Positions 1-12,131 of a DNA stretch of 64,000 nucleotides are shown here, one piece after another. Numbering within the stretch: the first letter of the stretch is position 1; each line of letters begins with the position of its first letter. The stretch comes from Fistularia commersonii (taxonomy: Eukaryota > Chordata > Actinopteri > Syngnathiformes > Fistulariidae). The notes under the pieces are model-generated. The model did no database searches, had not been told where the DNA came from, and saw only the letters and a list, made by a program, of their open reading frames with translations. The stretch is from NCBI GenBank assembly GCA_037954325.1, contig JBBMNZ010000018.1:14719501-14783500 (forward strand), given 5' to 3'. The translations under genes and the position numbers were made by a program.

Positions 1-1316
1 AGCCGATTTCGGCCAAGAAAATTATTTTACATATCCGTGAAGTACACATATAGTCTTAAAATAAATAATTTTTCAAGTTTTTCAGAAAAGAGAAAAAAAA
101 AAAACGAGCCTTACGTCGAATAAGAAGTTGATTTAGCCTTAAAAAAAAAATTATAACTCGGGCAATTATTTTAAGAGGGTGACGACATATAACATCACCG
201 TTGACCAATGTGGTTAGGATTTACAATGATGCAGTAACCGTCTGGTTAAACCCGCCTGCAGGCCTCCGAGCCGCGCTTTCACCGCCACCAGATCCAATTG
301 ACAAAGTGACTGCGCCCATGTGGACTCGTCCTCGCCGGATGCGTCTCCGACGCTTCATCTCTCATTAGACCGAGAAGAAAAAGGCAGTAGGTGATGGAAA
401 AGACGGGATGAAAAGAGAGCGTAATAATCGTACGTGCGCGTGTGAATGTGCGCCCGCCCGAGCCGAGTGTTGTTTCCCTCCCATGAGCTTGATTTGTGTA
501 TATGTCTGCATTAATGAGCAGGCAGGGGATTTTCATTAAGGGCCCATTAGTATTTCCTTTTCCCTGCAGGGCTGCAGGATCCTCTGCTTTTATTCATCCC
601 CCTCATGCAATAATCATAGCCAGGCAGGCAGAGAGACGGAGCCCGTTCCCTCCATCTGCGTCCGGGTTTGTTTTTCGGAAAGACAAAAAAAAAACAAACA
701 AACAAACAAACAAAGCTGCGGCATCAGATTGAGATGATGTGGGAACTTTAAAGATGATCTATTTTGCTGGCTCTCTGCACCACAACTGCACTCTGATTAT
801 TTTAATTTCTGTGCTAGTTATATTGTCCCATAACATCAGATTGTCTTTTTTTCTTTTATTTATTTTTAAAAATGTTTTTCCTGACATTTTGTGAAGTGGC
901 TCCATTTGTCCACTAGATGGCTCTAAACCTGCAGAAGTCAAACTGAGCGCACCGCTTTCAACCTTTTTTTTTTTTTTTTTTTTTTAGATCATCATTTCTG
1001 CATGGAAATAATGATGACGTCGTGAATTCATCCCCGACTGCGCACGACGAATACAGATAGATTTCCGTCCGCCACAAAAAAATTCCCAAACCAGTCAAGC
1101 AAAGCAAACAACAAAGAAAGAAAGAAAGAAAGAGAGAAAATGTTCGGCATCAAACATCTAAATGTGCCTCACGGTTTCCTATTTACTGGAGCTGTTACAA
1201 TAAGTCAGGTCCCACGTAAAGCAGCACTCACACTCCATGCTTTACCGACCGGATGATTCCAGCTGGCAGCAAAACTATCAAACGAAAGCAAAGCACAGGG
1301 AACTAGGTAGAAAATT
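1..1316. other. Gene-free stretch
   Basis: No recognisable exon. Contains A/T homopolymers (for example T run 963-985), a short tetranucleotide run (gaaa, 1115-1135) and a non-repetitive AT-rich block at 481-700 listed separately. Confidence 0.5.
481..700. promoter_or_regulatory. Candidate conserved non-coding element
   Basis: Complex, non-repetitive sequence rich in homeodomain-type ATTA cores (tgcattaatgagc, ttcattaagggcccattag) in a region otherwise made of simple repeats. The texture resembles vertebrate conserved non-coding elements. No comparison was possible. Confidence 0.25.
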
Positions 1317-1392
1317 CATCCATCCATCCATCCATCCATCCATCCATCCATCCATCCATCCATCCATCCATCCATCCATCCATCCATCCATC
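1317..1392. repeat. (CATC)n microsatellite
   Basis: About 19 tandem copies of catc, followed by tctgccgctcatcctgca, which is the usual tail of the teleost SINE-like repeat found elsewhere in the window. Confidence 0.95.
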
Positions 1393-1484
1393 ATCTGCCG
1401 CTCATCCTGCAGTCATAGTTGTAGGGATTCACATGTCAAATAAAAATAAAACCATTTTTATTCTCTCACATATCTAACCGACAT

Positions 1485-1651
1485 TCACCCTTGCATTCAC
1501 ACGTCTGGACAATTCAGGGTCTCCACTGAAGCTCCTGCATGTGTTTGGACCGTGTGAGGAACCTGAAGAACCCTGAGGAACCTCACGCAGACACGGGGTG
1601 AACATGGAGACTCCACACCAAAAAGCCTTCTGGCTGTGAGGCGCAAACTGC
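1485..1651 (-). repeat. SINE-like repeat remnant
   Basis: Reads in reverse as gtgtggagtctccatgttc and cccgtgtctgcg, the body of the repeat seen at 6757, 10795, 36437 and 55110. Degenerate and separated from its (CATC)n tail by a short spacer. Confidence 0.55.
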
Positions 1652-1830
1652 GGCTAACCGTGGCTAATCGTGGCTAACCGTGGCTAACTGTGTCTAACCG
1701 TGGCTAATCTAACTGGGGCTAACCGCGGCTAACCGTGGCTAACTGTGTGTAACTGGCTAACCGCGGCTAACCGTGGCTAACTGTGGCTAACTGTAGCTAA
1801 CCGTGGCTGACCGTAGCTAACCGTGGCTAG
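1652..1830. repeat. Minisatellite, unit about ggctaaccgt
   Basis: About 16 imperfect tandem units of 10-12 bp, ggctaaccgt and variants (ggctaatcgt, agctaaccgt, ggctaactgtgt). No coding meaning apparent. Confidence 0.9.
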
Positions 1831-2952
1831 CCTCCGCACCTCTTCTCCACTCCGCCCCAGACCAATAACAAAGTGAGCCAGATGTCATATTGATCTTGCA
1901 TTCAATACGGATTCAGAGAGCAATAAAACAAATCCAAGAAAGTAAATGATGATAAAAAGGCCGATGACCGAAGACGAAAAACGTCCCACACGATCCGCGG
2001 GACATCGTTAATCTTGGTTTCGACGCAGCGACGGCACAAAGTGCCTCCATCGTTCACCCGGCCGGTCGCCACGCCCGGAGCGCCGCGGCCCGGCTGCAAG
2101 TCCGACGCCGGACCGCGGCTGACGCAACGGCAGATCCGTCTCCCGGTGAACCAACTCCATCAACGGACCGCCGCTGTCCCGCGGTGACCGCGGCTCATCC
2201 GTCTAGACTTCATGAATCAGGGCTTGACATTTTTCAGTTTAATTTCAAAAGTTCAGCCCCGTTGTCTGCCGTCAGCGTGAGTCCAACTCTTTTATCTCGC
2301 ACCTCGCTCTTCCTCCGTGATCGTCTATCTTCGGGCGACCTTTCGAATGTTCTGATTCTTATTCCGTATTTCTCTGGATCGGTTTTGCCGTCCGCCTCGG
2401 CGCGTCTTTGAATAATGAACGCATCTGGTTCTGATTTACGTGATGACGCGCTCCCTCCCCGCTCCCGAGACACCGGATCCGGTCCATTGGTCCTCGACCC
2501 ACGGGCGATGTTTATAAACATCACATCGAGCTCGCAGGACGAGTTATTGTTGTTGTTTCAAAGCGAGGAAATTAGCGGTTTAACCCGGAGTTGTCTGGAT
2601 CGCGACCGCCGCCGTTGTAGAAAAGCGTTTGCGACGAAGGTGAAGCGAAGGACGGGAGCCCACCTGGGTGGGAGAATCTGCATAATGGACTCCGGCGTCC
2701 CTCTGGATGAGCACGGCGCCATACCGAAGGGTGTTTAAGACGCGTTTCATCATTTCTCACGGCTCCTGATGTAAGTGAAATAACGAACGCGTAGATTTCC
2801 AGACGCCTTTTCACACCAGCTGTACATAAATATGTGACGCTCAAAAATATCCATGCCTCCCCTCGGAGGCGGGATCACATTATTCCCAGGGTTAACTGGT
2901 TCTGTCTGACATTTAGCTAATCTACTATTCATTTGAAATTGTATTTCACAGC

Positions 2953-3030
2953 GGTTCTGGCGCGGCGCTGCAGCGGTTAGCGCTTCCGCCTCATGGCAAA
3001 GAAGCCCCCGGTTAGAATGAGGAATCAGTT
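2953..3030 (+). repeat. tRNA-like SINE head
   Basis: ctggcgcggcgctgcagcgg, then ttagcgcttccgcctca and ggttagaatgagg resemble the A- and B-box half of a tRNA-derived SINE. The same head is seen, inverted, at 55390-55433. Confidence 0.45.
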
Positions 3031-5610
3031 TGCGGCCTTTCCTTCATCGTTTTTCAAAATCTTGCCGATTTTAACGCATGCAGATGACACACCGATCGGG
3101 TAAGATGGGACAAAGACGCTCGATAAGCTAAAGCAGGGGTCCTCCACCCTCGATCAGTTGGTACCGGTCCGCAAAGAAAATCTTTCTGGCCACAAATAAT
3201 AGTTTTTAATCAATCCGTCCGCATTTTATTTTGAAAAATGACCATCGCCGCCTTTACCTTCAGCTACCACAAGCTAGCCCGTGAAAAAAAAAGAACTGAT
3301 GACGAAATTCACTGTAGAGCTTTTTCGGTAGGAAACAGGCAAAATGACAAGACCGCGGAAACGTCGCAGACTGCCAGAAAAAAGAAAGCCGTTTCCAAGA
3401 AAATAGCTATTTTATCTTACGACATAAAAATTGCCATTTTTCTGTACAACTTATACACAACATGACTGCATGTAATCATATACATGTACATATATAATAT
3501 ATATATTTTTACAAACCTTTAACTTGATTTTTCTTTCTTTATTTCTTACAGTTTTTTTTTACCGTCTTACTTTTTATATTATTTTTAATATTCGCTATTC
3601 TTTATTTGTATACAGAGTTCTATTTTGATTCTACCCCACAATAAAATCAGATTCTGATTCCTACCTAAATTAATCACAACAGGTGATCCGCAACCATCGC
3701 GCCCGCTATGCACTATTTGCATTGAACGGCAAGCTAATGAAGCTACGAAACCATTCAGTCCTATTTATTACTTATTTAGGATTATTTATATCGATGCAAA
3801 ATGATTATAATCGCAATGTGTAACGGTTATATTCAGATTAAATACTATGAACTGACAAGAGTTCTTATAATTGAACCCTTCCGCGGAAACATTTGCATGC
3901 ATAAAACCGGTTCCTGGTACAAAAAAAGGTCGGGGACCTCCGACCCGAAAGATCGTATTCGCCCCGAAGAGCGTCATTGTGTCTGGAAGACGCCTCGCCA
4001 ATTACTCTTCCGGTCCGGTTTCCAAACGTCTCTGGCAGACGGACCCGGCGTTGTGCGTGGGTTCGCCTCAACAGCTATTTTGAAAGTAACGACATATTTC
4101 AGCTTATACATCTGCTGACAAGATGAAGACAGTTGGCGAGAGCTGGTGTTTTGCAACGGCTCTTGTGTTTTTTTTTTGTCACCATGAAAGCTGCAGCACA
4201 AAAACACACACACACACACTGACGCACATCACACAAAATGCTACGCGGATTTTATTGAAATATGAGTGTTGGATGTCTTATTTTAAACGGGAGGCAATTG
4301 CAATACCTAACTTATTCACTTGCGCGGCATCAGAAAGTGTTGATTCACCGACGATGTTGTTTTTCAATTTTCTGCGTCAAACTTGACAGAAAAAAAAATA
4401 AGAAAAAAAAAAAACCCATGCAAACCGGCGCAACATGCTGTTATCATAAATAATAAATGGGCTGCTGCACTTGTCAGGCAAAGAAAAGAATCTCCTTTTA
4501 TGAGGGACTTTTGTTTTCGCTTCTGCCTTCCTGTGGAGGTGTTGTGTCACCGCTCAGCCAGATCTCTGCAAATCCTCCTTGCAGGGAGGAAGCCGTCCCC
4601 TCCGGCTGGATGCACGCCGTCCCTCCTATTGTCAGGAACCTTCTAGTCCGGCTTGGATTATCATCCATTTTCCCATTTCCTATTGTTTTCATTGTGCAGT
4701 TGCGCTCTGATACGCTCGCCGATACACCTTTACCTTTGAATTTCATGCTATTTTCCTTTATTTCTGATATTTTTCTCGGCCCACGCGGTTCCCCTCACCC
4801 GCCGGTTTCTGCGTTATTATCCGACGGATAATAACGAAAAAAAAAAAAAAAACAACCTTTCCGACCATAAGAGCTCCATTACACGGCGACATCGCGGTAC
4901 TTCCCTGACGGGCAAATGGTAAACACACTCCACTTATGGCCTCCGTCGGCTGACCGCTGTGTATTTACCACACCGTCGCATCCGCACGCCGCCAACATGA
5001 AAACTCGCACACTTTCCGCCAGATGGCACGGCATCGAGAGCGATTAGCGGCTTCCCGTTTTGCTCAAGGGCACTTTAACAGCGCCTCCGGAGGACCGATC
5101 CGGCGGCGGCGGCGGCGGCGTGAATCTCGGGTACGATCGTGTGAAACTGTGCTGAACGTGACTAAAAATAACAGGCGTGCACCGCCGCGGGACGCTGGCG
5201 CGGAAGAGGGATATTCGTTTTGCCTTGATTACCGAAAATAAAAGGGCATCGGCTTTCCGTTAAACACCGAAGCAGCGAACAGAGCCCTTTGCGGATCGGA
5301 GAGGTGAGACATCGCTCAACAGAAAGGTTACTGATATTTTATCGTGCAGGGTGGGGAAGAGAAAGTTGCCAATTTGTCAGTGTCTGGGAGTCCCGGGAGT
5401 AAAATGTCTACCGTCAGGAAATTTAAAACAGGGAAGGGGGGGGAGTGAGACACTCAAGAGGAAGCAGAGAGCAGAGAGGACGGACCCGTCTGGAAAAATG
5501 TCTGAGATTCGTCGTGTTGTTGTGTGCCAGGCTTCGCGGGCGCTTTGATTGAGATTGTCAAGGTCAGTTATTACTGACGTGCACTCAAGATGATGGTTTG
5601 AGTGCGACAT
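3031..5610. other. Gene-free stretch
   Basis: No exon recognised. Holds a short scrap at 3136-3195 (ggggtcctccaccctcgatc ... ggtaccggtccgc) like the end of a widespread hAT-type repeat, several homopolymer runs, and a short (CGG)n at 5099-5120. Confidence 0.45.
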
Positions 5611-6756
5611 TGTCTACTCCTGCTCCAGCGAAATGAAATAAAATGAAATAAAGTCAAACAAAATAAAAGAAAATTCTTCTTGTCTTTGCAACTGGACTTG
5701 AAGACGTTTCAACCCTCATCTGAGAGGCTTCCTCAGTTGTAATGACTGACAAAATTAAGTAAAATTTAATTTAATTTACTTTAATTAATAAAATAAAATA
5801 AAATAAAATAAAATAAAATAGAATAAAATAATATTGAATATGTAGGTCGCATTGTCTACTCCAGCTCCGGCAAAATAAAAAAAAATGAAATACAGTAATG
5901 ACTGAGAAAATGAAGTAAGATTGAATTAAATTTAATTAAATGTAATTAAATAAAGTTAAATATGTTGGCCCCATTGTGTACTCCAGCTCCAGTGAAATGA
6001 AATTAAATAAATTAAATACAAACAAAATAAAAGAAAATTCTTCTTGTCTTTGCAACTGGACTTAAGGACGTTTCAACCCTCATCTGAGAGGCCTCTTCAG
6101 TTCTAATGACTTAGAAAATAAAGTAAAATTAAATTAAATTAAATTAAATTAAATTAAACTAAATTAAATCAAATCAAATTAAATTAAATAAGGTTAAATA
6201 TGTAGGCCCCATTGTCTACTCCAGCTCCAGTGAAATGAAATAAAATGAAATACAGTCAAATAAAATAAAAGAAAATTCTTCTTGTCTTTGCAACTGGACT
6301 TGAAGACATTTCAACCCTCATCTGAGAGGCTTCCAGTCGTCATGACTGAGAAAATTAAGTAAAATTTAATTAATTTTAATTTAATTTAATTTAATAAAAT
6401 AAAATAGAATAAAATAAAATAAAATAAAATAAAATAAAATAATATTGAATATGTAGGTCGCATTGTCTACTCCAGCTCTGGCAAAATGAAAAAAATGAAA
6501 TACAGTCAAATAAAATAAAATAAAATTCTTCTTATCTTTGCAACTGGACTTGAAGACGTTTCCCCCCTCATCTGAGAGGCTTCCTCAGTTCTAATGACTT
6601 AAAAAATAAAGAAATTAAATTAAATTAGATTAAATGTAATAAAATAAAATAAGATAAAAAATAAAATAAAATAAAATAAAATAAAATAAAATAAAATAAA
6701 ATAAAATAAAATAAAATAAAATAAAATAAAATAAAATAAAATAAGGTTAAATATGT
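5600..6756. repeat. Complex tandem array with AT-rich spacers
   Basis: Four copies of a block, tcttcttgtctttgcaactg then gacttgaagacgtttcaacc and ctcatctgagaggc, start near 5676, 6028, 6266 and 6527. They alternate with blocks containing cattgtctactccagctcc near 5610, 5850, 5965, 6205 and 6455. Spacers are aaat/aaata repeats. Unit spacing varies from about 240 to 350 bp. Confidence 0.85.
6637..6744. repeat. (AAAAT)n microsatellite
   Basis: About 20 near-perfect copies of aaaat, the terminal spacer of the preceding array. Confidence 0.95.
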
Positions 6757-7071
6757 AGGTCCCTTGTTCCAGTCCTACAGTGTGCCTTTCTGTGTGGAGT
6801 CTCTATGTTCTCCCCCTGTCTGCATGGGTTTCCTCTGGGTTTCCCACTTCTTCCCACATGCATCTAAAAGCCTGCACAAGGTTCGTTGGAAATCATAAAT
6901 CATGTGAATGAGAGGGTGAATGGCTGCCCATCTCTTCATGACGTGTGAATGAAAGTGAATGAGCGTGTGTGTGTCTGTGTTTGACCAGTCCGAGCTGAAC
7001 CAGCCTCTCGCCCAATCACAGCTGGCTGCAGGATCAGCGATAATGAATGAATGAATGAATGAATGAATGAA
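6757..7071 (+). repeat. SINE-like repeat with (GAAT)n tail
   Basis: Contains cctttctgtgtggagtctct and atgttctccccctgtctgc, a middle of gtgaatgagagggtgaatgg type, then agctggctgcaggatcagcg and (gaat)7 at 7042-7071. This is the most complete plus-strand copy. Confidence 0.75.
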
Positions 7072-8020
7072 TTGACGAACGAAAATAAAATCAAAAAGTG
7101 AAAATAGATCAGCCTCCATGCTGCACATCTGGCCTCTGAAAGTCATCATCTGTTGCTGATGTAATTGAAAAAGAGATTTCTCCAATTTCTTTTCCTTTTT
7201 TTTTTTCATCTATTTAAATCAGAAATGCCTCAGCTCCGTGCCTCGTGCGCGCTCACGTGGCAGCCGTCTGCACATATGTATGTAAACACAGATCTGCAGA
7301 TATGAAGAGCTCATGATGTCATGTTGCCCTGCAGAAAACCAAGATTTTCTATCTCGACTTCGCCAGAAAAGGCATCCGTGGACGTTGACCCGGACAAAGG
7401 AGCAATAAAAAAGTAGGCGTCTCCATTCCGGCATCGAAGACGTCGGTCTGCGTCACGCGGTCCAACCATACGAGCGACAACAATGTCATCCAGAGAAAGT
7501 GTTCTCACAGATCCAGACACAAACTCAGTCAAGACACATCTTAAATTTAGATCAATGCCTGCATTCAGTCACATCCACCTTCGGAGTCGAGATCAGAGCG
7601 GGACGGTCGGATCTGCGACGTTACGCATGCAGACTGATGAAGAACAAATGTACAAACAATAAAGGAGACAACCTATGTAGAAACCAGGTCGCTGCTGAGA
7701 AGAGCGTCTGTATAAAATTTCAAGGATGTAGGTGTCAGAGGGAAACATTCCCGACAGACTACATACATATTTATGCAACAGAAGCCAGAACTTCAGCGTT
7801 CGCTCGTGTACGCTTTTAAAATGTTGGCCTAAACTCATAGAAATAAGACAAATATCCCAAAGCAGCCTGTTTTCGCTCAAACGCCCCGGAGCCAGAAGGG
7901 GTTTTTTTGGAAATGAGCTTATTTTCTATTTTCTGGTGGCGTCCCCTCGGGTTCCTGGTACACGAGCAGCCAAGGCGGAGAAATGTGCTGTAAGTCCACG
8001 TTCTGGACACGAGTGAGAAC
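7072..8020. other. Gene-free stretch
   Basis: No recognisable exon, repeat or RNA gene. Confidence 0.4.
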
Positions 8021-8885
8021 GACGGGCGCCGGCTCCTGATTGGTGGGGAGCCGGCTACCCACCAATCAGGAGCCGGCTCACTTCGAGGCGCATTTTTTTT
8101 CTCTTGGTGTTTCTAAATCCCAATCTTCATTAGAGACTGCTGATCTTTTTGTTTTACACGTTTTAATTTATACTTTTTGTGTGTTTTTCAGGAGTTGTTT
8201 CAGTCTGAATTGGTTGAAAGTTGATGGGTAAATAGTTAAAAGTTCTTGTATTTTATACTTTATTTACAGCACTGAAGAGTTAATATTTTGAATTTGAATT
8301 TAATTTTCAATTATTTCATTTTGTTGTTTTGCATTTTTTTCAGGGATTCTGTGTTGTTTGACTTTAAATTTGCTGAGTGTATAAAAAGCTTAAATTGTTT
8401 TGTATTTTATAGTTTATTTTTTGTGGATCTGTAAATATTTTAATTTATATTTCCTGTGTTTTTCAGGGATCCTGTGTTTCACTTTAAATTTGTTACGTAT
8501 AAAAAAGCTAAAAGTTTATTCTTGTATTTCATAGTTTATTTGTTGTTGCACTGAAAAGTAAATATTTTTAATTTACATTTTGTTGAGTCGTGTGTTTTTT
8601 CAGGGATTCTGTGTTCTGCTTGACTTTAAACTTGCTTAGTATAAAAAAGTTAAAAGTTTAAATTAGTCAATAATTCACTGTAGAGCGAAAAAATAAAGGC
8701 CATTATAATATAGTAGTATAATACTTTTTTTTTAGTAATTAATAATTCATTTTGTGCATAATGTTACATTATTATTGGTAAAATATCGATTAAAGCAACA
8801 AAAAAATCTGAAGAGCCGTTTGGGAGCCGAAAGAGCCGGCTTTTTTTAGTGAGCCGAGTCGTAAAAGCCGGTTCTCTAAAAAGAG
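8020..8885. mobile_element. Probable non-autonomous hAT-like element
   Basis: The right end (about 8808-8885) is rich in gagccg/gccggc inverted motifs (gaagagccgtttgggagccg, aaagagccggc), matching the agccggct hairpin at the left end (8028-8077). The interior is AT-rich and contains four degenerate copies of a block with cagggat(t/c)ctgtgtt. Family assignment is from resemblance only; target duplications were not resolved. Confidence 0.45.
8028..8077. repeat. Perfect 20-bp inverted repeat with 10-base loop
   Basis: Arms at 8028-8047 and 8058-8077 are exact reverse complements. Each carries a CCAAT-type pentamer (attgg/ccaat), and the loop holds a further palindrome, agccggct. Lies at one end of the agccgg-rich element below. 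Confidence 0.9.
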
Positions 8886-9601
8886 CCGGACTTCCGTATA
8901 AGCAAAAAGAAAGAAAGCGTCACGGGCGATGACTATCTGGGACGTGCTTGTCAGCGGACCGTCTTTTTTACATTTTTACATCACCCGCCACCCGGGTGAT
9001 GTAAAGTGGAGTTATGATGGGAGTTTAAAACACACGGCGCCAAACATATGCTCGCTAGCTCGTGGGAGGCGGGTTACATTTTAAGAGCACCTGCCGCCTT
9101 GCGAGCACGGCGTGGAGCCTCCTCTGCGTGGGAAGCACAAGGCCTGGAGGCGACCGCTGCAAAACACCCGCTGGGGGTGAAAGCGGACTGGCTGTGGAAA
9201 CGGCTCTTTGAAAGGGTTTTCCGTTCGCGGCGCCGCCGGGTAAAGAAGGGAACCGGAAAATGTGGCTCCTCTCGGGGGGGTTTGAGCATTCCTGGTTCGA
9301 TTCCTCGTTCCTCCCGGCCCGTCCGAGTGTCGTTGGGGAAAACGCCGCAACCCCAACTGCTCCCCTGGTGGCGTTTCTTAGCTGCCTTTCTGCATCCATG
9401 ATGGCTTCAATGCAGCGGTCAAATTTGGCTGATGTTGTGCGAAAGGCATATCTTTCTGCCGTTGTGCTTTGCAGAGCTTCTCCGAAGACTTCATTCATTG
9501 CCTGTGGAGCTTCTCAGTCATCCTTCATGGCGGATTCTTCTTCCACTCAAGGACGTTTAACCCCTGGTCCGAGAGGCTTCTTCGGGGAGTTTCTCGATAT
9601 A

Positions 9602-10150
9602 CAGTATACACCTATTTTTCGCGGGGGTTACTTTCCAAAAAGAACCCGTGATAGGTAAAATCCGTGAAGTAGAAACCTTTTTTTTTTTTACAATTATTAT
9701 ACAATTAAATACTCTATTATACATTGCTGCTGTCGTCCTTATGTTTTTTTCGTCCTTCTTTATGGAACGAACGGAAGATTCATTAATTCCATAATGCCGA
9801 CCTACAGCCGCATAGCTTTTACCTTCCCTTAGCATGTCCAGAAGTTTAACTTTATCTGCGATAGATATCATCTTCCGCTGCCTTTTGGGCCCTTTTGTCG
9901 CCCCAGAGCATTTTGTCCACATTATGGGTTTTAGAGAACCTCGAAATTGCAAGAGAATTTGCACGTCATGTAAATTTGGCAAGCTGTTTTACGTTCGTGT
10001 ACCTATTAAACTGCAACGTTATTGACGCACAGGTAGAGAAGAAGCGGAGTGACTTTTTAGCCAATCAGAATGCAGAACACGATGCACGATGCAAATCCGT
10101 GAAGTAGCCAAACCGTGAAAAGTAAACCGCGTTATAGCGAGGGATCACTG
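9602..10150 (-). mobile_element. Tigger/pogo-like DNA transposon remnant
   Basis: The right terminus read inward is cagtgatccctcgctataac; the left terminus cagtatacaccta shows the same pattern. TA flanks both ends (9600-9601 and 10151-10152), the target duplication of pogo-type elements. A minus-strand frame (about 9760-9900) encodes KRQRKMISIADKVKLLDML and KSYAAVGRHYGINESSVRSI, a helix-turn-helix of the Tigger/CENP-B type. No catalytic domain remains. Confidence 0.8.
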
Positions 10151-10239
10151 TAACCCAGTTTCTGCCGATCAACTCTTCCATCTACATAACCAATCGGGAG
10201 CCGTCCGAAACCCTGGCAGCTTGATTCAGAAACTCCACG

Positions 10240-10775
10240 CACGTCCTTAGAGCTTAAGAACCCTCTGGGATGAGGGTTGAAACGTCGTCAAGTGTAGAAA
10301 TTCAAGTCCGGTTGCCACATAAGGAAGGATTTTCATCCTGGGATCAATACTAAGATGGATTCGAACACACGGACCAGGACCTTCTGCACCCTCCAGAGAT
10401 CCACCACCACTAGCAGCCCCTCGGTAACGTCCTCAGGTCATGTGATCCAACAGGTTTCACTCCTTTGTTTATCTTCACCTTTTCACATTCCAATCCAGCG
10501 AATCCCTCTAAGTTGCCTGTTTGTTCCAACGAACAACACCCCCGTTAGCAAAGCAACCCCCCCCCCCCACACACACACACACACACACTAAGGCTCTGCA
10601 GATCAATACTTCCATTTACACAACAAGCCACCATAACCTCGACCCGCCCAAAACCCTGGCAGTTTTATCGGGAAACTCCCCACAGGTCAACAGAACTGAA
10701 GAAGCCTCTGGGATGAGGGGAGAAATTCAAGTCCAGTTGCCAAGACAAGAAGATTTCCACAAGAATCCACCAGGA
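10240..10775. repeat. Two dispersed copies of the gacgtttcaaccctc-type repeat
   Basis: Reverse-oriented copies (ggatgagggttgaaacgtc at 10268 and a fragment at 10690-10760 with gaagaagcctctgggatgag) of the block that makes up the 5.6-6.75 kb array. A C run and (CA)n lie between at 10559-10587. Confidence 0.7.
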
Positions 10776-10794
10776 CCTGGATGACCGGGAACCT

Positions 10795-11035
10795 CCGCAG
10801 ACGCAAAAATACTTCATCCATTCATTCATTCAACTACAACTATCCATCTTTTCATCCTCACGTTCATCATTCACACACCTCACACACCCCGAGCCTTTTC
10901 GTTTACATGCCAATGAACCTCCTGTGTGTTTTTGGACGTTGGGTGGGAGGAAGCCGGAGAAACTCGCACAGAAACGAGGAGAACATCCAAACTCCACGCC
11001 GGAGAGGCCCCCCCCTGTCGAGAACGGACCGGGAA
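10795..11035 (-). repeat. SINE-like repeat, reverse orientation
   Basis: Starts with catccattcattcattc and ends with aaactccacgccggagaggc; includes ggtgggaggaagccggagaa. Same family as 6757-7071. Confidence 0.7.
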
Positions 11036-12097
11036 CCTTCAGCGCTCCGTATGGACGAGGTCCGGCGGTATCTCTGAAGCTCTGAAGTCGACGGGTGTGA
11101 AGGAAGCCGGTTATTTTGCTGCTTCGCCGCCTCACTCCCGTGTAACGACGACAGAGCACATAAACTTGCCAAACGAATGGCTTTTAGGACCAAAACAAGG
11201 CCGCAGGAGGAAACATCATGGACCATAAGGGGGATGCAAACATCTCAGGGAAGATTTTCAGCCGGGAAAATGAAGCGTTGCTTCGAAGAGTCAGAAGATT
11301 CGCCACTCCGGCATCTCCTGGATCAAATGAGTTTTGTGCGGCGGTTTTCCCCGAGCGGACGCTCCGGTGGCTGCGCAGGTGGTCGGGACGGCCTTCGCCT
11401 CGGACCGACCCCCTGAAAACGTTTTCAAGGTGAAGAAAAAACCAGACTCAGCTTTTATTATGAATAACCGACAACTTGTTTTTTTTTGTTTTTGTTTTTT
11501 TTTAGTTTCCATGGCGCTGAACAATCATTTCTTCTGGAGGAGAAAAACGATAAATATAACGCTGAAGCAATACGGGATGATAGATGAGATTCAGACCGGG
11601 GGCAGTCGCATTTCAAGTGTTTTTTTTTTTTTTTTCCCCCCTCTCCCCCTAATATAAGCGAATAATCTAACATTCTTTCAGCCACCGCTTGCGAAACAGG
11701 CGGTCTGTCAGGTCATTCACGTACCGAGACAAATTGTGCCGTAGCGAGACCCGAGCGATTGCTTTATCGGACTTTGAGAATAACATACCGAAAGTTGATA
11801 GGGCGCACTTGGAAACGGCGCAATCCGCCCTGGGTGGACTCCTCTGTCGTTTTTAAGAGATGGCAAATCACCGCCCGGACCGTTTTCGCTCACGTAGCCG
11901 AGGCTGACGTAGCTTCATAGCTGCGCGGCCTTGTGCCTGGTACAGGAGGGGGTTCTGTGCAAAAGTACAGAACGCAAACTTCGCCGTGCCGGACGAGGTC
12001 AACGCGATCAAGGACAAACAATCTCTCCAAGTCCGGGATCAAAGAAGCTGCAGCGGTAATCATCTTAACCCGTCAGCGTAAGAGCGTGTGGAAGGAA

Positions 12098-12131
<34 letters not shown>

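Noticed and set aside
2953..3030. A functional tRNA gene
   Set aside because: Only A- and B-box-like halves are present and there is no cloverleaf; it is the head of a SINE.
5600..6756. CRISPR-like array of repeats and spacers
   Set aside because: The spacers are AAAT simple sequence, the repeats are dispersed transposon pieces, and the organism is a vertebrate.
9055..9498. A 147-residue minus-strand frame
   Set aside because: Overlaps several other open frames in GC-rich sequence with no conserved motif or splice logic.
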